A DNA stretch of 64,000 nucleotides from Nepenthes gracilis (taxonomy: Eukaryota; Streptophyta; Magnoliopsida; Caryophyllales; Nepenthaceae): contig BSYO01000030.1 in assembly GCA_033239525.1 (NCBI GenBank), positions 5,121,119 through 5,185,118 of the forward strand, written 5' to 3'. This document shows positions 25,030 through 36,163 of the stretch, piece after piece (the first letter of the stretch is position 1; each line of letters starts with the position of its first letter). The notes under the pieces are model-generated. The model made no database searches. It saw nothing but the letters and a program-made list of their open reading frames with translations, and was not told where the DNA came from. The position numbers and the translations under genes were made by a program.

Positions 25030-25420
25030 GTCGCCATTCGCGGGCGCAACTGTAAGCCGCCCTTCTATCGGGCGAACCTGCAAGCCGCCCTCCGCGGGTG
25101 CACCTATAAGTCGCCCTTCTGCTGGGTGCACTCTAAGCCACCCTCCGCGGGCGCACCTATAAGTCGCCCCTCTGCTGGGCGCACTCCAAGCTGCCCTCCG
25201 CGGGCGCACCTCTAAGCCGCCCTTCTGCGGGCGCACCTCCAAGCCGCCCTCCGCGAGCGCACCTCCAAGCCGATCCTCCGCGGGCGCACCTATAAGCCGC
25301 CCTCCGCAAGCGCACCTCTAAGCCCCCCTCCGCGGGCGCACCTCTAAGCCGCCCCTTTGCCGGGTGCACTCCAAGTCACCCTCCGCGGGCATACAGGTAA
25401 GCCGCCCATCTGCCGGGTGC
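25030..25420. repeat. GC-rich minisatellite, right arm of foldback element
   Basis: Reverse-complement counterpart of the left array, core GGGCGCACCTATAAGCCGCC. Unit number and order differ from the left arm, so the arrays have changed independently. Confidence 0.88.
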
Positions 25421-26301
25421 ATTCATGGAGCTCAAGCCTCCAAATACATCCCTCTCACACTCTCCTCATCAATGCATCTTTGCATTCTCACCACGTTTAC
25501 CTTTTAACGTGCATTCCTCCGTTTATTACGGAAGATTTCTGACTTGAGCGTCGGAGTGTCAACGGGGGATAACCCTCCGTTGGCCTTTGACCTCTTATTT
25601 ATGGATCGTGTTGTGCAGGTTTTTGGTCATCAGTGACGGAAACCGGACCCGATCCAGGCCAACCTTCAACGGAAGATTAGAAGGTTCCCTAATCCGTACA
25701 ACAACCGGGGACCCGAGACGCAACAAAATTGAAACCTAAAATAATTTCATTGCCCCTTAAATCAAATTGATTAATTTAATTATCTGTATTGTTAATTTAA
25801 TTTTCATGATTTTTATTTGAATTATCGAATCAAAACATGAAAATTGCTAATGATGAAATTATGAGTAATATTATTTATATACTTAATTATATATTCAATT
25901 ATATTAAAATTAATATTTTTAATATAGAAATGAAAAAAAATAAAACCCAAAAAATAAAATAAAATTATATTCATATATTTCTTTTAGATAAATTTAATAT
26001 CATTAAGTATATAATTAAATATATAAACAACATTTCTTGGTTATTTATCACACGGCGTGTAGTTTTCCTTTCTTCCCAATCCGAAACACTTCGCCAAATT
26101 GCCATGGCTTTTGGCCCTTCATGATCTCACCTGGCCTTGTGCTTCCGTTATCATCAACGCACAACTCAATTGCTGTAATTGACTGAATTGAGGAAAAATT
26201 TTTGAAGAATTTTTTTGTGAGATTCTGAAATAAATAAATAAATAAATAAATAAAAATAGAGATTAAAACTAAAATAAATTAACTTTATGGTTAGAATCTA
26301 A

Positions 26302-26515
26302 CTGAACCTCAACTAAATGGAGTAGGTGAACTACCCGGTTACACTAACTAAATGGAGTAGGTGAACTACTCGGTTACATTAACCAAACCTGAACTAAATG
26401 GAGTAGGTGAACTACCCGGTTACACTAACTAAATGGAGTAGGTGAACTACCTGATTACATTAACTAAATGGAGTAGGTGAACTACTCGATTACATTAACT
26501 AAATGGAGTGGGTAA
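26302..26515. repeat. 35-bp tandem repeat
   Basis: Five full units plus a partial one, core CTAAATGGAGTAGGTGAACT, then ACCCGGTTACACTAA or variants. One 11-bp interruption (AACCAAACCTG). Lies upstream of the TATA box of the candidate LTR. Confidence 0.9.
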
Positions 26516-26614
26516 AACTAATCCAATTACCCCCACCTACCCTATGAGAAAAAAATAAATAAATAAAATAGAATAAGGTTACCTACCCCACTTACTCCAC
26601 CAACCCCCCTTCTC

Positions 26615-26623
26615 TATAAATAG
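26615..26623 (+). promoter_or_regulatory. TATA box of candidate LTR
   Basis: TATAAATAG, a perfect plant TATA box, about 400 bp into the candidate LTR. It supports + orientation and a U3/R arrangement. Confidence 0.55.
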
Positions 26624-27029
26624 GCAGCCAACAGTATTAGAGCTTATGGTGCAATCAGTAGGCAAGGAGCGCAGAAGGAAGAACAAGGAACGAAGGAGGG
26701 AAGGACTTTGAGACGGGCGGTCAGGCAAGATACTTCGGACGCCTATCTTTTAAAGTTCATTTATGTTGCACTTTGTTTTTATACTGCAAGCGTCTTTAAG
26801 GTTTCGTTTTCATGACTCCTGTTTTCCTGCCTTATGAACTTGCATGAAATCCAAACTAATATGAAACCGGCTTTTGGCACGAAATCAGCATCAGTTTGAA
26901 CTCGATTTACTGCATGTAAATTGAACTCAATTTTAACAAAGAGCGAAGCCGCACTGAGTGTATTTGAATCCTGCTTGACACATATACTGGAAACCCCCCT
27001 TTTTGCACCACGAAAATTAGATCCGGCCG

Positions 27030-28360
27030 ACTCTTATCAAGAATCGGCCTTCCATCTTATGAAAATCAGAATCGCCCCTTTACGCATGAGAACTCCAAAT
27101 CTGCCCTTGCCCTTGAAAACCGTAACCGACCTTTGCAAGTTAAAATGAAAATCGCCCTTCCACTAAAATCGGCTTTTGCATGTTCAAAATCAAAGTCACC
27201 CTTGCATCAAAACCGCCCTCTTTTAAAAACTAAAACCGCCCCATGGAACCGAAATCGCCCTTGTGGGATAAATCGAAACGACTTATGCGTCAAGTCGAAC
27301 TCGGCGCTGCATAGAAATCGGAGTTGGCCCTTGCTTTGAAATCGAACTCAATATTTGAAATCGGCCGTTGCCCTTGAAAATCGAAACCGCTTAACAATGA
27401 GAAAATTAGAATTGGCCCTTTGAAAAGCAAACCGCCCTCCTTCACAAGTTAAAAATCAAATCGGCTCAGATGAAATTGAAATCGGCCCTCGCGTGAAAAA
27501 TCGAAATCGGCTTGTGATCGGCCCCGTACCAAAGTCGAAATCGCCTTGGCGAAGTTAAAATCAAACCGACCTTGGCGTAAATCGCCCTTGCATTAAAATC
27601 GAAATCGCCTTTTCGCGTCGAAATCGCCCCTTGTATGTTGTAATCAAAATTGGCTTGAAATCGCCCTTGTCTTTGGTTAAAATCAAAATCGGCCTCTTAT
27701 GTATTGAAATCGGAATCGCATTTGCGTGTTAAAATTTGAGATCGGCCTTTGCGTCGGCTTTTTACATCAAAGTCGATATCGCCCTTTGCTATAAAAATCG
27801 AAATCGCCCCCTTACCCGATGAAACAGGCCGGCCTTTGCATGAAATCGCCATGAAATCCAAACCGCTCAACAGATAGCGAAATGAAACCGCCAACCATTA
27901 AGAGAATCAACCGCCCCCTTCTACATTGAAATCGGAATCGGCTTGGGCATCAAACTCGATATCGGCCCTTTGCTACAAAAAATCTAAATCGCCCCTTTGC
28001 ATTGAAATCGAATCGCCTTGTACTCTTAAAATCGAATCGCCCTTATACCCTTAAAATCGGAATCGACCCTTGCAATTGAAACCGCCTCGATAGGTTTAAA
28101 ATCGTAACTAGCCTTTGCAATGAAACCGCCTTGGCAAGTATAAAATCGTGGATCGGCCCCTTGCATGTAAAAGTTGAATTCGCCTCTTTCATGAAATCGG
28201 TCCTCTTTCACATCAAAATCGAACTCGGACCCCTTTGGAATACCGATATTCAACCGCCCCTTTACCGAATTCAAAACCGCCCTCATATGAAATCAAACCG
28301 CCCTCTTACCAAAATCGAAACCGCCCTCATATGAAAGTCAACCGCCCAAGTATATTTTAT
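27030..28360. repeat. Degenerate AAATCGCCCTT-type array
   Basis: About 1.3 kb of irregular units, 15-30 bp each, alternating AAATCG or AAACCG with CCCTT, e.g. GAAATCGCCCTTGC. The unit lengths and order are irregular. Reads through in many frames without coding signal. Confidence 0.8.
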
Positions 28361-28639
28361 GCCATCTCAACCGGCCTCAAGCGTATTTAAGAATATGATT
28401 TTCGAATTAAGTTATATGATTTGAAAATGGTTTCCAGTAAACAATATGAAGGAAGCATTTCTGTTTCTGTGTTATTTTGGTCCCTGAACTGACTACAGTT
28501 CGGAAAAGTTCTCCGGCATGCCTTAGGACTTTTCGGTGGTAATCGAGGATAACTCTGTCCATGGAGTTATTTATGGTCCGCCCTGCCCTCGGGGCGTTAT
28601 GGACAGAGGGAACTACGGTTACCGGCCTACCTTAGGGTG

Positions 28640-28985
28640 GCATACCGTACCGATCCCGTGAGGGATACCGCTATCGGCCTACCTTCGAGTGGCATACCGT
28701 ACCGATCCCGTAAGGGATACCGCTACCGGCCTACCTTCGGGTGGCATACCGTACCGATCCCGTAAGGGATACCGTTACCGGCCTACCTTCGGGTGGCATA
28801 CCATACCGATCCCGTGAGGGATACCGCCACCGCCTATCTTCGGGTGGCATACCGCATCGATCCCGTGAGGGATACCGTTCTCCCTACCTTCGGGGTGGCA
28901 TACCGTCTGCCGATCCCGTAAGGCATACCGTTACCGGCCTACCTTCGGGTGGCATACCATACCGATCCCGTGAGATGGGATACCC
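28640..28985. repeat. 52-bp tandem repeat with a built-in hairpin
   Basis: Six to seven units of about 52 bp. Each has ACCGATCCCGTGAGGGATAC, in which ATCCC and GGGAT are inverted around GTGA or GTAA, followed by GGCCTACCTTCGGGTGGCAT. Confidence 0.9.
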
Positions 28986-29814
28986 ACGTGACAGTTACCG
29001 GCCTTAGATTGTGTGGAGTGAACACAATCTATCCTCGATTATTCGCCCCCTCAGCTAGTAGGAATACTGGCAGGGTCCGTACCGATATGAAGTACCGTTT
29101 ACTGTTTTATTGATATGTCATGTTACCGATACGATATAAAGTACCGTTTACTGTTTTGCTGATATGTTATGATTACCGTACCGATTACCGAATATGAAGT
29201 ACCGATTATCGAATATGAAATATCATTACGATATGATATGTTCTGCTTCACCGCTTATCGCACTGACACGACATGTTACGCGTTCGCTTACCGCTTGCCG
29301 CTTTTCGGAAGTATAGTACTGCCAAGGTATGTTTTCTCTAGTTTTCTTGGACTGCATTCTCGCTTAACCGACCGTTTATGCACAGCTACATGACTCGTTC
29401 GCATCATCGTTTTACTACTCATATGCATGTACCTTGCTGGGCCTCGGCTCACTGTTTTATATTTTTCCCCCTACAGATGAGGCTTTAGAGCTTGTGCCTG
29501 ACGAGTTGGAGTGACTAGGGCTTGTCTGAAGGATTAAAGACCTCGGAAGCTTATTTTGGAGAAATATTATTGTAATGACTTGATGGACTTCTATGACTAA
29601 ACATTTTGGCTGTGTACTTAGAAATGAATATTTTGGAATGAATATGAATGCTTCCGCCAATGTTAGAATAACTTCCGCTATACTTGTTATTGTTAAAAGT
29701 ATATGGGTCCTAACTGGCATCTGAGATCCTGTGTTTGTGCATAATTGGTTTAGTTTGGGTTTCCATTAGTGTTATGAATGACGGATGTAAAAAAAAAAAA
29801 TCCGTTCCGTCACA

Positions 29815-31287
29815 TTTTTATTCTCTCTCTCTATTTTCCCTTCTTCACTCATGGTGAATTCCATCATCGCAAATAATAAGGAGGCCTTAACACCAGAGGA
29901 AAACAGTTTCCAATACCCCAAAATTGAACTTGACAATTACGAACCACGATTATTTCCTCAGTCGGTAGTTGTTCCATCTTCTTACTTCATCTCAAGCTTT
30001 ATTTATGCTTTACTTTATTCATGATTTAAAAAACCTGTAACTTTGCTTCGTTTATGTATTGTTTTTGTAGCTCCCTGACCATTGTATTTTAGTATTGGGA
30101 TTTTAGAAATTTTATTTTTATGGATTATCGGTAGCATTTTCAAGCTGAGGATTTTTTTACCTTGAATTCCACATTTCTTTCTGTTTAGGTAGCTTACTCC
30201 CGGATAATACGACAAGTCAGAAATCATCCATTTTGTTGGTGGGAATTTGATAATCTTGTTTAGTGTGTGAACTGTTTTGAAGTCGTTATCTGGTTGGACT
30301 ATGTAATAGAACTACTGAAATGTCCTATGATTTTTAGTTTTCTATATGTCATATGTGAAATAATAACAATAATCGTATTAGACTTTATAACGTTTTTTCC
30401 AAATTGTCAAAGTTCATCCGCAGAAGCACAATAAGGGCCATGTCATTACAAGTATTAAAAAGTGATTTTTGAAAATAAGTTATTATGTGATTTTTCCCCT
30501 GAAAGCATTTTTGGGTTTTTCTTTTTTTTTTTTTTTTTGATGTTCTGAATTAAAACATGCTTAAAAACCAACAGCAATTAGTAGAGAATTTCAGTCAGCG
30601 GTGTAGAAAGCTTTTTGGGAAATCCAGCTTGTTATTTTCTAGAAATTGTTTCGAATCTGTGCCAATCAGGCTCTAAAGCTCTTAAATGGAAATTAACTTG
30701 TGTTCAACCCATATGTGAGCACTGGGTTGTATTAATTATTCTGCTAGCGACAGGATTGTTGATTATTTGCTTAAATTTGGTTATTTGGGTTTGTTGATTT
30801 CATACTCAACATCTAGAGTGCAGGAGTTGATAAGATTGGAATTCAAATTAGAGACATTGGAGGATTTGAACTTGCAATGATTAGTTTCCCTGGCTTAAGT
30901 AAGAGTTGTAAACAACTGTCTTCTAAGATTATCGGAGGCAAACTATTGATACATATTTTGAATGGGAATTAGATTGAAGACTTTCAACCAAGTGAATGGA
31001 CGCATTGAATTGCTAAGACAAACAACTGAACATATTGAATTTGGATGATTGTGTGCAGAGATAGATATTTATGAAGCGTCATTGTGTGTCAATATACTGT
31101 AAAGACAAACAACTGCTACTCGGCTATAAATGTTAACGCCCGACATAACTGCTCATGCATTGCATCAAGGGTCAACTAGCCTAAACGGCATTCCTCACTA
31201 TAAATATAGTATTATCCCCACAGAAGGAGGAGTGACTTCGAATGACAATTTAGACGGACGAATATTCAGATAAGCAAATAAGGTAAT
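29815..31287. other. Intergenic region with a possible orphan exon
   Basis: Apart from the candidate exon at 29851-29964, this is AT-rich sequence with no recognised gene. Short open stretches near 30615 and 30820 do not look like any family I know. If the LTR at 26216 is removed in thought, 26041-26211 joins to 29820 and could be an interrupted 5' region. Confidence 0.4.
29851..29964 (+). CDS. Possible first exon of an unidentified gene
   Basis: ATG after a CT-rich leader (TTCTCTCTCTCTATTTTCCC), then 38 codons beginning MVNSIIANNKEALTPEENSF and ending ...RLFPQS, followed by a possible donor GTAGTT. The amino acid composition looks more protein-like than the surrounding AT-rich frames. No matching downstream exon was found and the product is not recognised. 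Could be a gene fragment or chance. Confidence 0.2.
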
Positions 31288-31390
31288 ACACTTCCAAAGT
31301 CACTCTTTCATACGAGTGTACTACTTCCAAAGCAACTCTCATTTTCGAGTGCAACACTTTCAAAACTGCTCTCCCATTCGAGCACATCCA
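31288..31390. repeat. ~34-bp tandem repeat (three units)
   Basis: Three imperfect units, each with ACTTCCAAAGCAACTCT followed by TTCGAGTGCA or variants. Probably part of an old LTR leader. Confidence 0.65.
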
Positions 31391-31922
31391 ATGGACCATA
31401 GTCCTCCAACAGATATTTAATCCCCATCCATTTGCATCTATGTATTTATTTTTTCCTATCTTTCTCTCACGAGTAGAAAGATTACTAACTTACGTATCGA
31501 AAGATATACCAAAAATTAAGTTTTATATTTCTATTACCTCTTGTTCGTTTATTATAGTATATAGGATCCAAATTCAGAGTAACGAAGACCAAATCCATTT
31601 TTTAATTAGACACCCGAAAAAACAGCTCTCTAATTTATTCGACAATCTAAATCTAGAGATGCATCAATATCATTTTGCAAGTATATTATACATAATCCAA
31701 ACTAATGTTCAATATATACCAAACTGTGTAATTTGCATAATCATACCAAAATTCATATTTTATTTATCAAGCTTGTCAATGATCGATAATACTTTTACTA
31801 ATAATGGGCGAATATTAAAATTTGGATTATAATTATTTCGATATAATTAAAAGTCATATGCTCCTATTCAAGATCTGTAAATAGATCTTTTATATATATA
31901 ATTCTATGGGTTATAGATGTGT
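31391..31922. other. AT-rich spacer
   Basis: No gene, repeat or element recognised. A long open frame at 31440-31832 has the composition of random AT-rich sequence. Confidence 0.5.
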
Positions 31923-34567
31923 TGTAGCCCCGAACTAAAAGTAGATAATAAATAACGATAGTAATAAATTGTAAATTATTTTCTTGACCATAAATGAACA
32001 AACATGAATTTGAATATTCAATATCGGGTTGGACCTAACAAAAATCAAACCACTAATAATAATCATGACACACGACAATGGAGATCTGATCAATCTAAAC
32101 TATCTATCCAATCTCTAAAATACTAAAAATAACCTACTACACAAACTTAAGGAAAATGATCCTGCAATATTGCGTAATCACAAGATTCAGTTTGCGTGAA
32201 TTATATAATACCACAATCCAGATATCACGTCAACTCGAAATAAACCTTTGAAATAACACAATATACTATCAATAATATATATAATGTTCCATGAATATTT
32301 GAAATATAAATATAAATCCCGATAAAAATCTAAATATAATAAAATATAAATAAAATCTTTTGATTATCTTTGTTCAAATTCCCTATAAGTCTTCGAGCCA
32401 TCTAACCTAGAAGGAGTTATAAACATAACAAACCATGAACCTTAAGTTTAACAATTGTGACATACCATATTACCAACCAAAAATCTGATAGAGTCCCGGC
32501 TATAATACGGTCGTCGGTCTAATACAAAACTTATAATTATCTTGCACAATATACATAAATCTACACAATCATAAATATAGGATCCAAAAATCGCCACAAC
32601 ATATATGTGGCACCAATATCATGACTTCGGACACTAGGATCGAACAAAGAGATGCTACTAAGCCTCAGAGTACCCTTCACAAACATGCAGAAGCAATCCA
32701 AAAATCCAAAACACCATATTCTAACTAAGCATTTCATTGCTGCTGAATACAAACAAAAGAATAAAACATAAAAACATACAATCTTCCTGTTACCAATAGA
32801 ATTATCAACTAAATCAAAAATATAAAATATAAATCACCCAAAGTACAAAATGCATAATCCCCAAGCTCTAAGCTAAGCTTTGATCCTTTACTCATTCTCA
32901 TCGGGTAGGAATTCATGCTGATTATCTTAGGGGGGTGACAAAATAGTAGGAGTGAGCCAAAACTTAGCAAAACACAGTATAACAAAGAACATACAAATTT
33001 TATTTTCAAAATATAATAATGCGCATAGGAAGGAAATAGAGGCATATGAATGATCATACATAATGAATATAAAAGAATGCTTTTACGATGTTTTCCGAGT
33101 TTCTTCAATTCTTTTCTTTTTCATTTCTTAATCATCAAATCATACTAAAATTTTATTTCGTTGGGGACCATGGCCAATAGGCTTTACTGACTAAAGGAGT
33201 GGTCGGTCGTAGTTTGGATTATATTTGTTTCTACAGAATCAAAAGCCATATCCTCCTATTCAAAACCCACAGGCGAGCCGTCTACTTACAATCCCTATAG
33301 ACGAGGCTAATAGCCACACGAGGCACCAAAACAAATGATCTTCTATTCTAATATAGTAAGGTATGCCAAAATATACTATCTACTGAACAATCCTTGGTCC
33401 AAGTTCTTAATTTCTTATTTTCTTAGAAAATTCTATTCTTAAGCATAAAATTTTTTGTTCCCACTCTACTGGAGAATAGTTTGTCAGTTTATCACTTAAT
33501 CATAGAATATCCCTCAATAATTTCTTTTTTTTATAAGCATATTAAGATACATCTTTCCATATTCCTCGTGAGCTTAAATCCTCATGTGTTCATAATTTCA
33601 TGCATAGATCATTTGGAGCTTCAAAGAGTGAAGAAATTCATACCGCATTAAGCCAAGTATAATTTTAGAGCTTCTGAATAATAAATTCCTTCACAAACAG
33701 TTCATAACATAATTTCAAATTATATAAGATTAGCATATTCATAAAATATGTAATTAAATGTAAATCAATAACGTTCATAAGTCAGGGTTCAATTTTCTAA
33801 GTCAATTTTATGCATTAGTTTCGAAGAAATTGGTAGGAAAGGCGCGAGTTAGGGTCTCGGTATGCCTAAATCGCACAATATGAGGGAAATCGAATACCAA
33901 ATCGATAAATTTTCATACATAAGTCAAGTGTTTCAATTATTTAGAGGCAAACCATACATAAAATCCGAAATAAACGGTTAAAAATATTCCAGGTGTGGGG
34001 TCAGGATTTTTGGGTGGGAAATACCGTTCAAATCTTACAAATCGGATATAAAATCAAAGTATTTACTTATTTAGGTCATGGATAATACAAAATACAAATT
34101 TAATCGTGTATCAGAATAAGAATACCCAAAGAAAAATGAAACAAAAGTACAAATAAACGAGAAAAAAGAGATGAATGCACTTATCTCGATCCGATTTAGC
34201 ACATTTCTAACTAGTTCTAGCTTGGGATGGGACCCCGGGACCTTAGATTCTTCTTCCTCTCTCTTCTCTTTGTGCGCTATCTCTCTCACTGTCGTGCGTG
34301 GAGGCCAAAAAATAACGAATTGGACCCGTTTCGACCCTTTAATATTGCACTGTCTCCAGTTCCCACCCTGGATGCTGAATTACCTGGAGAGCGCTGGCCC
34401 ACAACCTCGGGCGCCTGTGGCGCTGCCCGAGGTGCCCGGCAAGCTTCCCTCGCTAACATCTCCCACGATCCCTAAATTTATTTTTTTTACATGAATTAAG
34501 CCCAATCCTAATTATATTATCTCAATCATCATTTAATTATTATATTTTAGAAATCCGAAACCTCACA
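31923..34567 (-). mobile_element. Gypsy-type LTR-like element
   Basis: Starts TGTAGCCCCGAAC and ends CCGAAACCTCACA (2645 bp). Shares the body plan of the elements at 7493 and 38164: GAGTGAGCC near the middle, a stretch with AGTAAGGTATGCC, then TGCACTTATCTCGATCCGAT and a GC-richer end. Non-coding. Minus orientation is inferred by analogy. No target duplication seen. Confidence 0.5.
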
Positions 34568-36163
34568 ACAAGTATTGATATATAATAAAAAAAATACAAG
34601 TTTATAAATTAGAATGAAAGAGCAAAAACAATAATGTATGCAAAAATCTAATATACTTTAAAGTCTAAACAACTTAATATCTAAATGTGCCAAATGTCTA
34701 ATTAACAAATATATAAATATATCTTTGTACAAAAAATATAAATAATCTGTATACTAATACTAAATAGTCTAAATATATAAAATAGTCAAAAGGCTTGAAT
34801 AAATCATACAATTCTAGAAGTTTTAAATTCCAAAGTTCAAAGTACAAAAAATCGAATATTCAAATCCTATAATTTTCAAAGATTAAACGAATTCAAATAT
34901 CAAAATAGATGTAGATAAAATATCATAAATCTAAAGTATGTCAATATATGAGAATTAATAATCAAAAGACTAATATTAAGGATGGATTGCACATACTTTC
35001 AATAACTTTAAATCAAATCACTACTGTTTAGAATTGTAGATGGGTTGTCTATATATCGCTCTCTATAAATATGGTCAAATATAATTTTTTATCACCTGTA
35101 ACTGATAGGTAAAACTATTGAGTCTGTCTAATTTTATTAGGAAGTCCGAATATATTATTTCGTTAAATTTCTTATAATGGTTATAGAGAAAATATTAATC
35201 AAGAAATTCTATAACAAATATTCAAAACTTTTTCTCTCTATTAAAAGTATAAAATTTTTAACCTTGGAAAGTATAAATATAAAACTTTCTATCATGTGAA
35301 AAATTATAATTATCAAAATAAATAATAAAATAGAGTATGACCTGAAATAGATATACTACTAAATGCAATGTTTAAATGCATAAGTTTATGACTTTTTTTT
35401 GTAAATATTTATATATATGAATATAATACTTCAAATCCTTATTTATTTTGTATAAAATGAACAAACTCTTTAAATATTTAGTAAAGTAAGAACAAAAACC
35501 TCAAAATATTCAATAAAATCATACACATGCAACAATACTCAAATTGAGGAAGTAAATAGATGAGATGTATACATCTCAAAAAAAAGAAATATTAATAAAA
35601 TTAAGAATTCTTATATAGATTAAAGATCAAATTTAAAAATACTTGACTTTATCATTTAATCTGACTGATCTAATAAGATGAATATTCAAATTTCACTTCC
35701 TTATCTTTCTCTCTCTTCTTTCTTTTTCTCTTCCTCCCTCCTTTCATCTTCCTATGAAATTGCTCCGAAATAGTGCCTACACTATTTTAATAAATGAATT
35801 GGCTCATGAATGCCAATTAGGTACACTTCAGGCACTACACAATCTACCAAACATATGTATTAGTGTTCCAAATGCACCTCTTAGGTGTGCATGTTCTGTT
35901 TAAAATGCACATGAGCAAGGATCAAGTATCTATTACGTGCCAAGACTAGATCCTCAAATTCAATTTTTTTGATAAAATTTTGTTATACAATTATTTTTAA
36001 ATTGATCTAAAATTAATGATAATATCAAAATTTATAATTACAACTAGGCACTACAATACAAGGCTAAATGCCGCTTTTCTAACTTGCGAAAAATATATAT
36101 AACCTTGGATTTACTAATAATATGTTAAAATATATTTGAATATATTTTGTCAGTTCTCTATAA
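34568..36163. other. AT-rich non-coding repeat, related to 41490-42600
   Basis: Very AT-rich. It has a pyrimidine tract (35700-35750) followed by GCCAATTAGGTACACTTCAG-like sequence. The same order (CT-rich tract, then GCATACATGTGC-type repeats) occurs at 42130-42480, so the two stretches are probably diverged copies of one element. No gene seen. Confidence 0.4.

Larger units (their letters stand above)
24074..25727. mobile_element. Foldback-type element with long inverted repeats
   Basis: Left end TTTGTTGCGTCTCGGGTCCC, right end the reverse complement. The outer ~310 bp of each arm pair at roughly 90% by eye. They share landmarks such as TCAAGTCAGAAATCTTCC, AACGGAGGAATGCAC and GGAGGCTTGAGCTCCATGAA in opposite orientation. 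Inside each arm is a GC-rich minisatellite, then a short unique centre (about 24815-25030). No transposase is encoded, so the element is non-autonomous. The layout is like plant FARE-type or Drosophila FB elements. No clear target duplication: left flank AAAATCAAA, right flank ATTGAAACC. Confidence 0.8.
26216..29814 (+). mobile_element. Candidate 3.6-kb solo LTR
   Basis: Starts TGTGAGATTCTG and ends CCGTTCCGTCACA, giving TG/CA ends and a TGTGA/TCACA inverted terminus. Flanked by TTTTT on both sides (26211-26215 and 29815-29819), which fits a 5-bp target duplication but is low complexity. A TATA box, TATAAATAG, lies at 26615-26623, followed by a purine-rich leader. There is no PBS, no polypurine tract and no gag/pol, so it looks like a lone LTR rather than a whole element. 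Three unrelated tandem arrays fill the body. Family is unassigned; the length suggests a Ty3/gypsy lineage with long LTRs. Confidence 0.55.

Noticed and set aside
24422..25369. Proline- or glycine-rich open frames (GAPISRPS..., EGRLRGAP...)
   Set aside because: They exist on both strands and in several frames because the ~28-bp units carry no stop; they follow the repeat, not a gene.
26302..28985. CRISPR-like regular repeats
   Set aside because: The units are contiguous without unique spacers, and the surrounding sequence is plant retrotransposon DNA.
28741..29007. 88-codon open frame with repeated GGIPYRSREGY
   Set aside because: Direct translation of the 52-bp tandem repeat; no conserved start or protein family.
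31440..31832. 130-codon open frame on the + strand
   Set aside because: Composition (I, Y, F, S-rich) is that of random AT-rich DNA, with no motif or exon structure.
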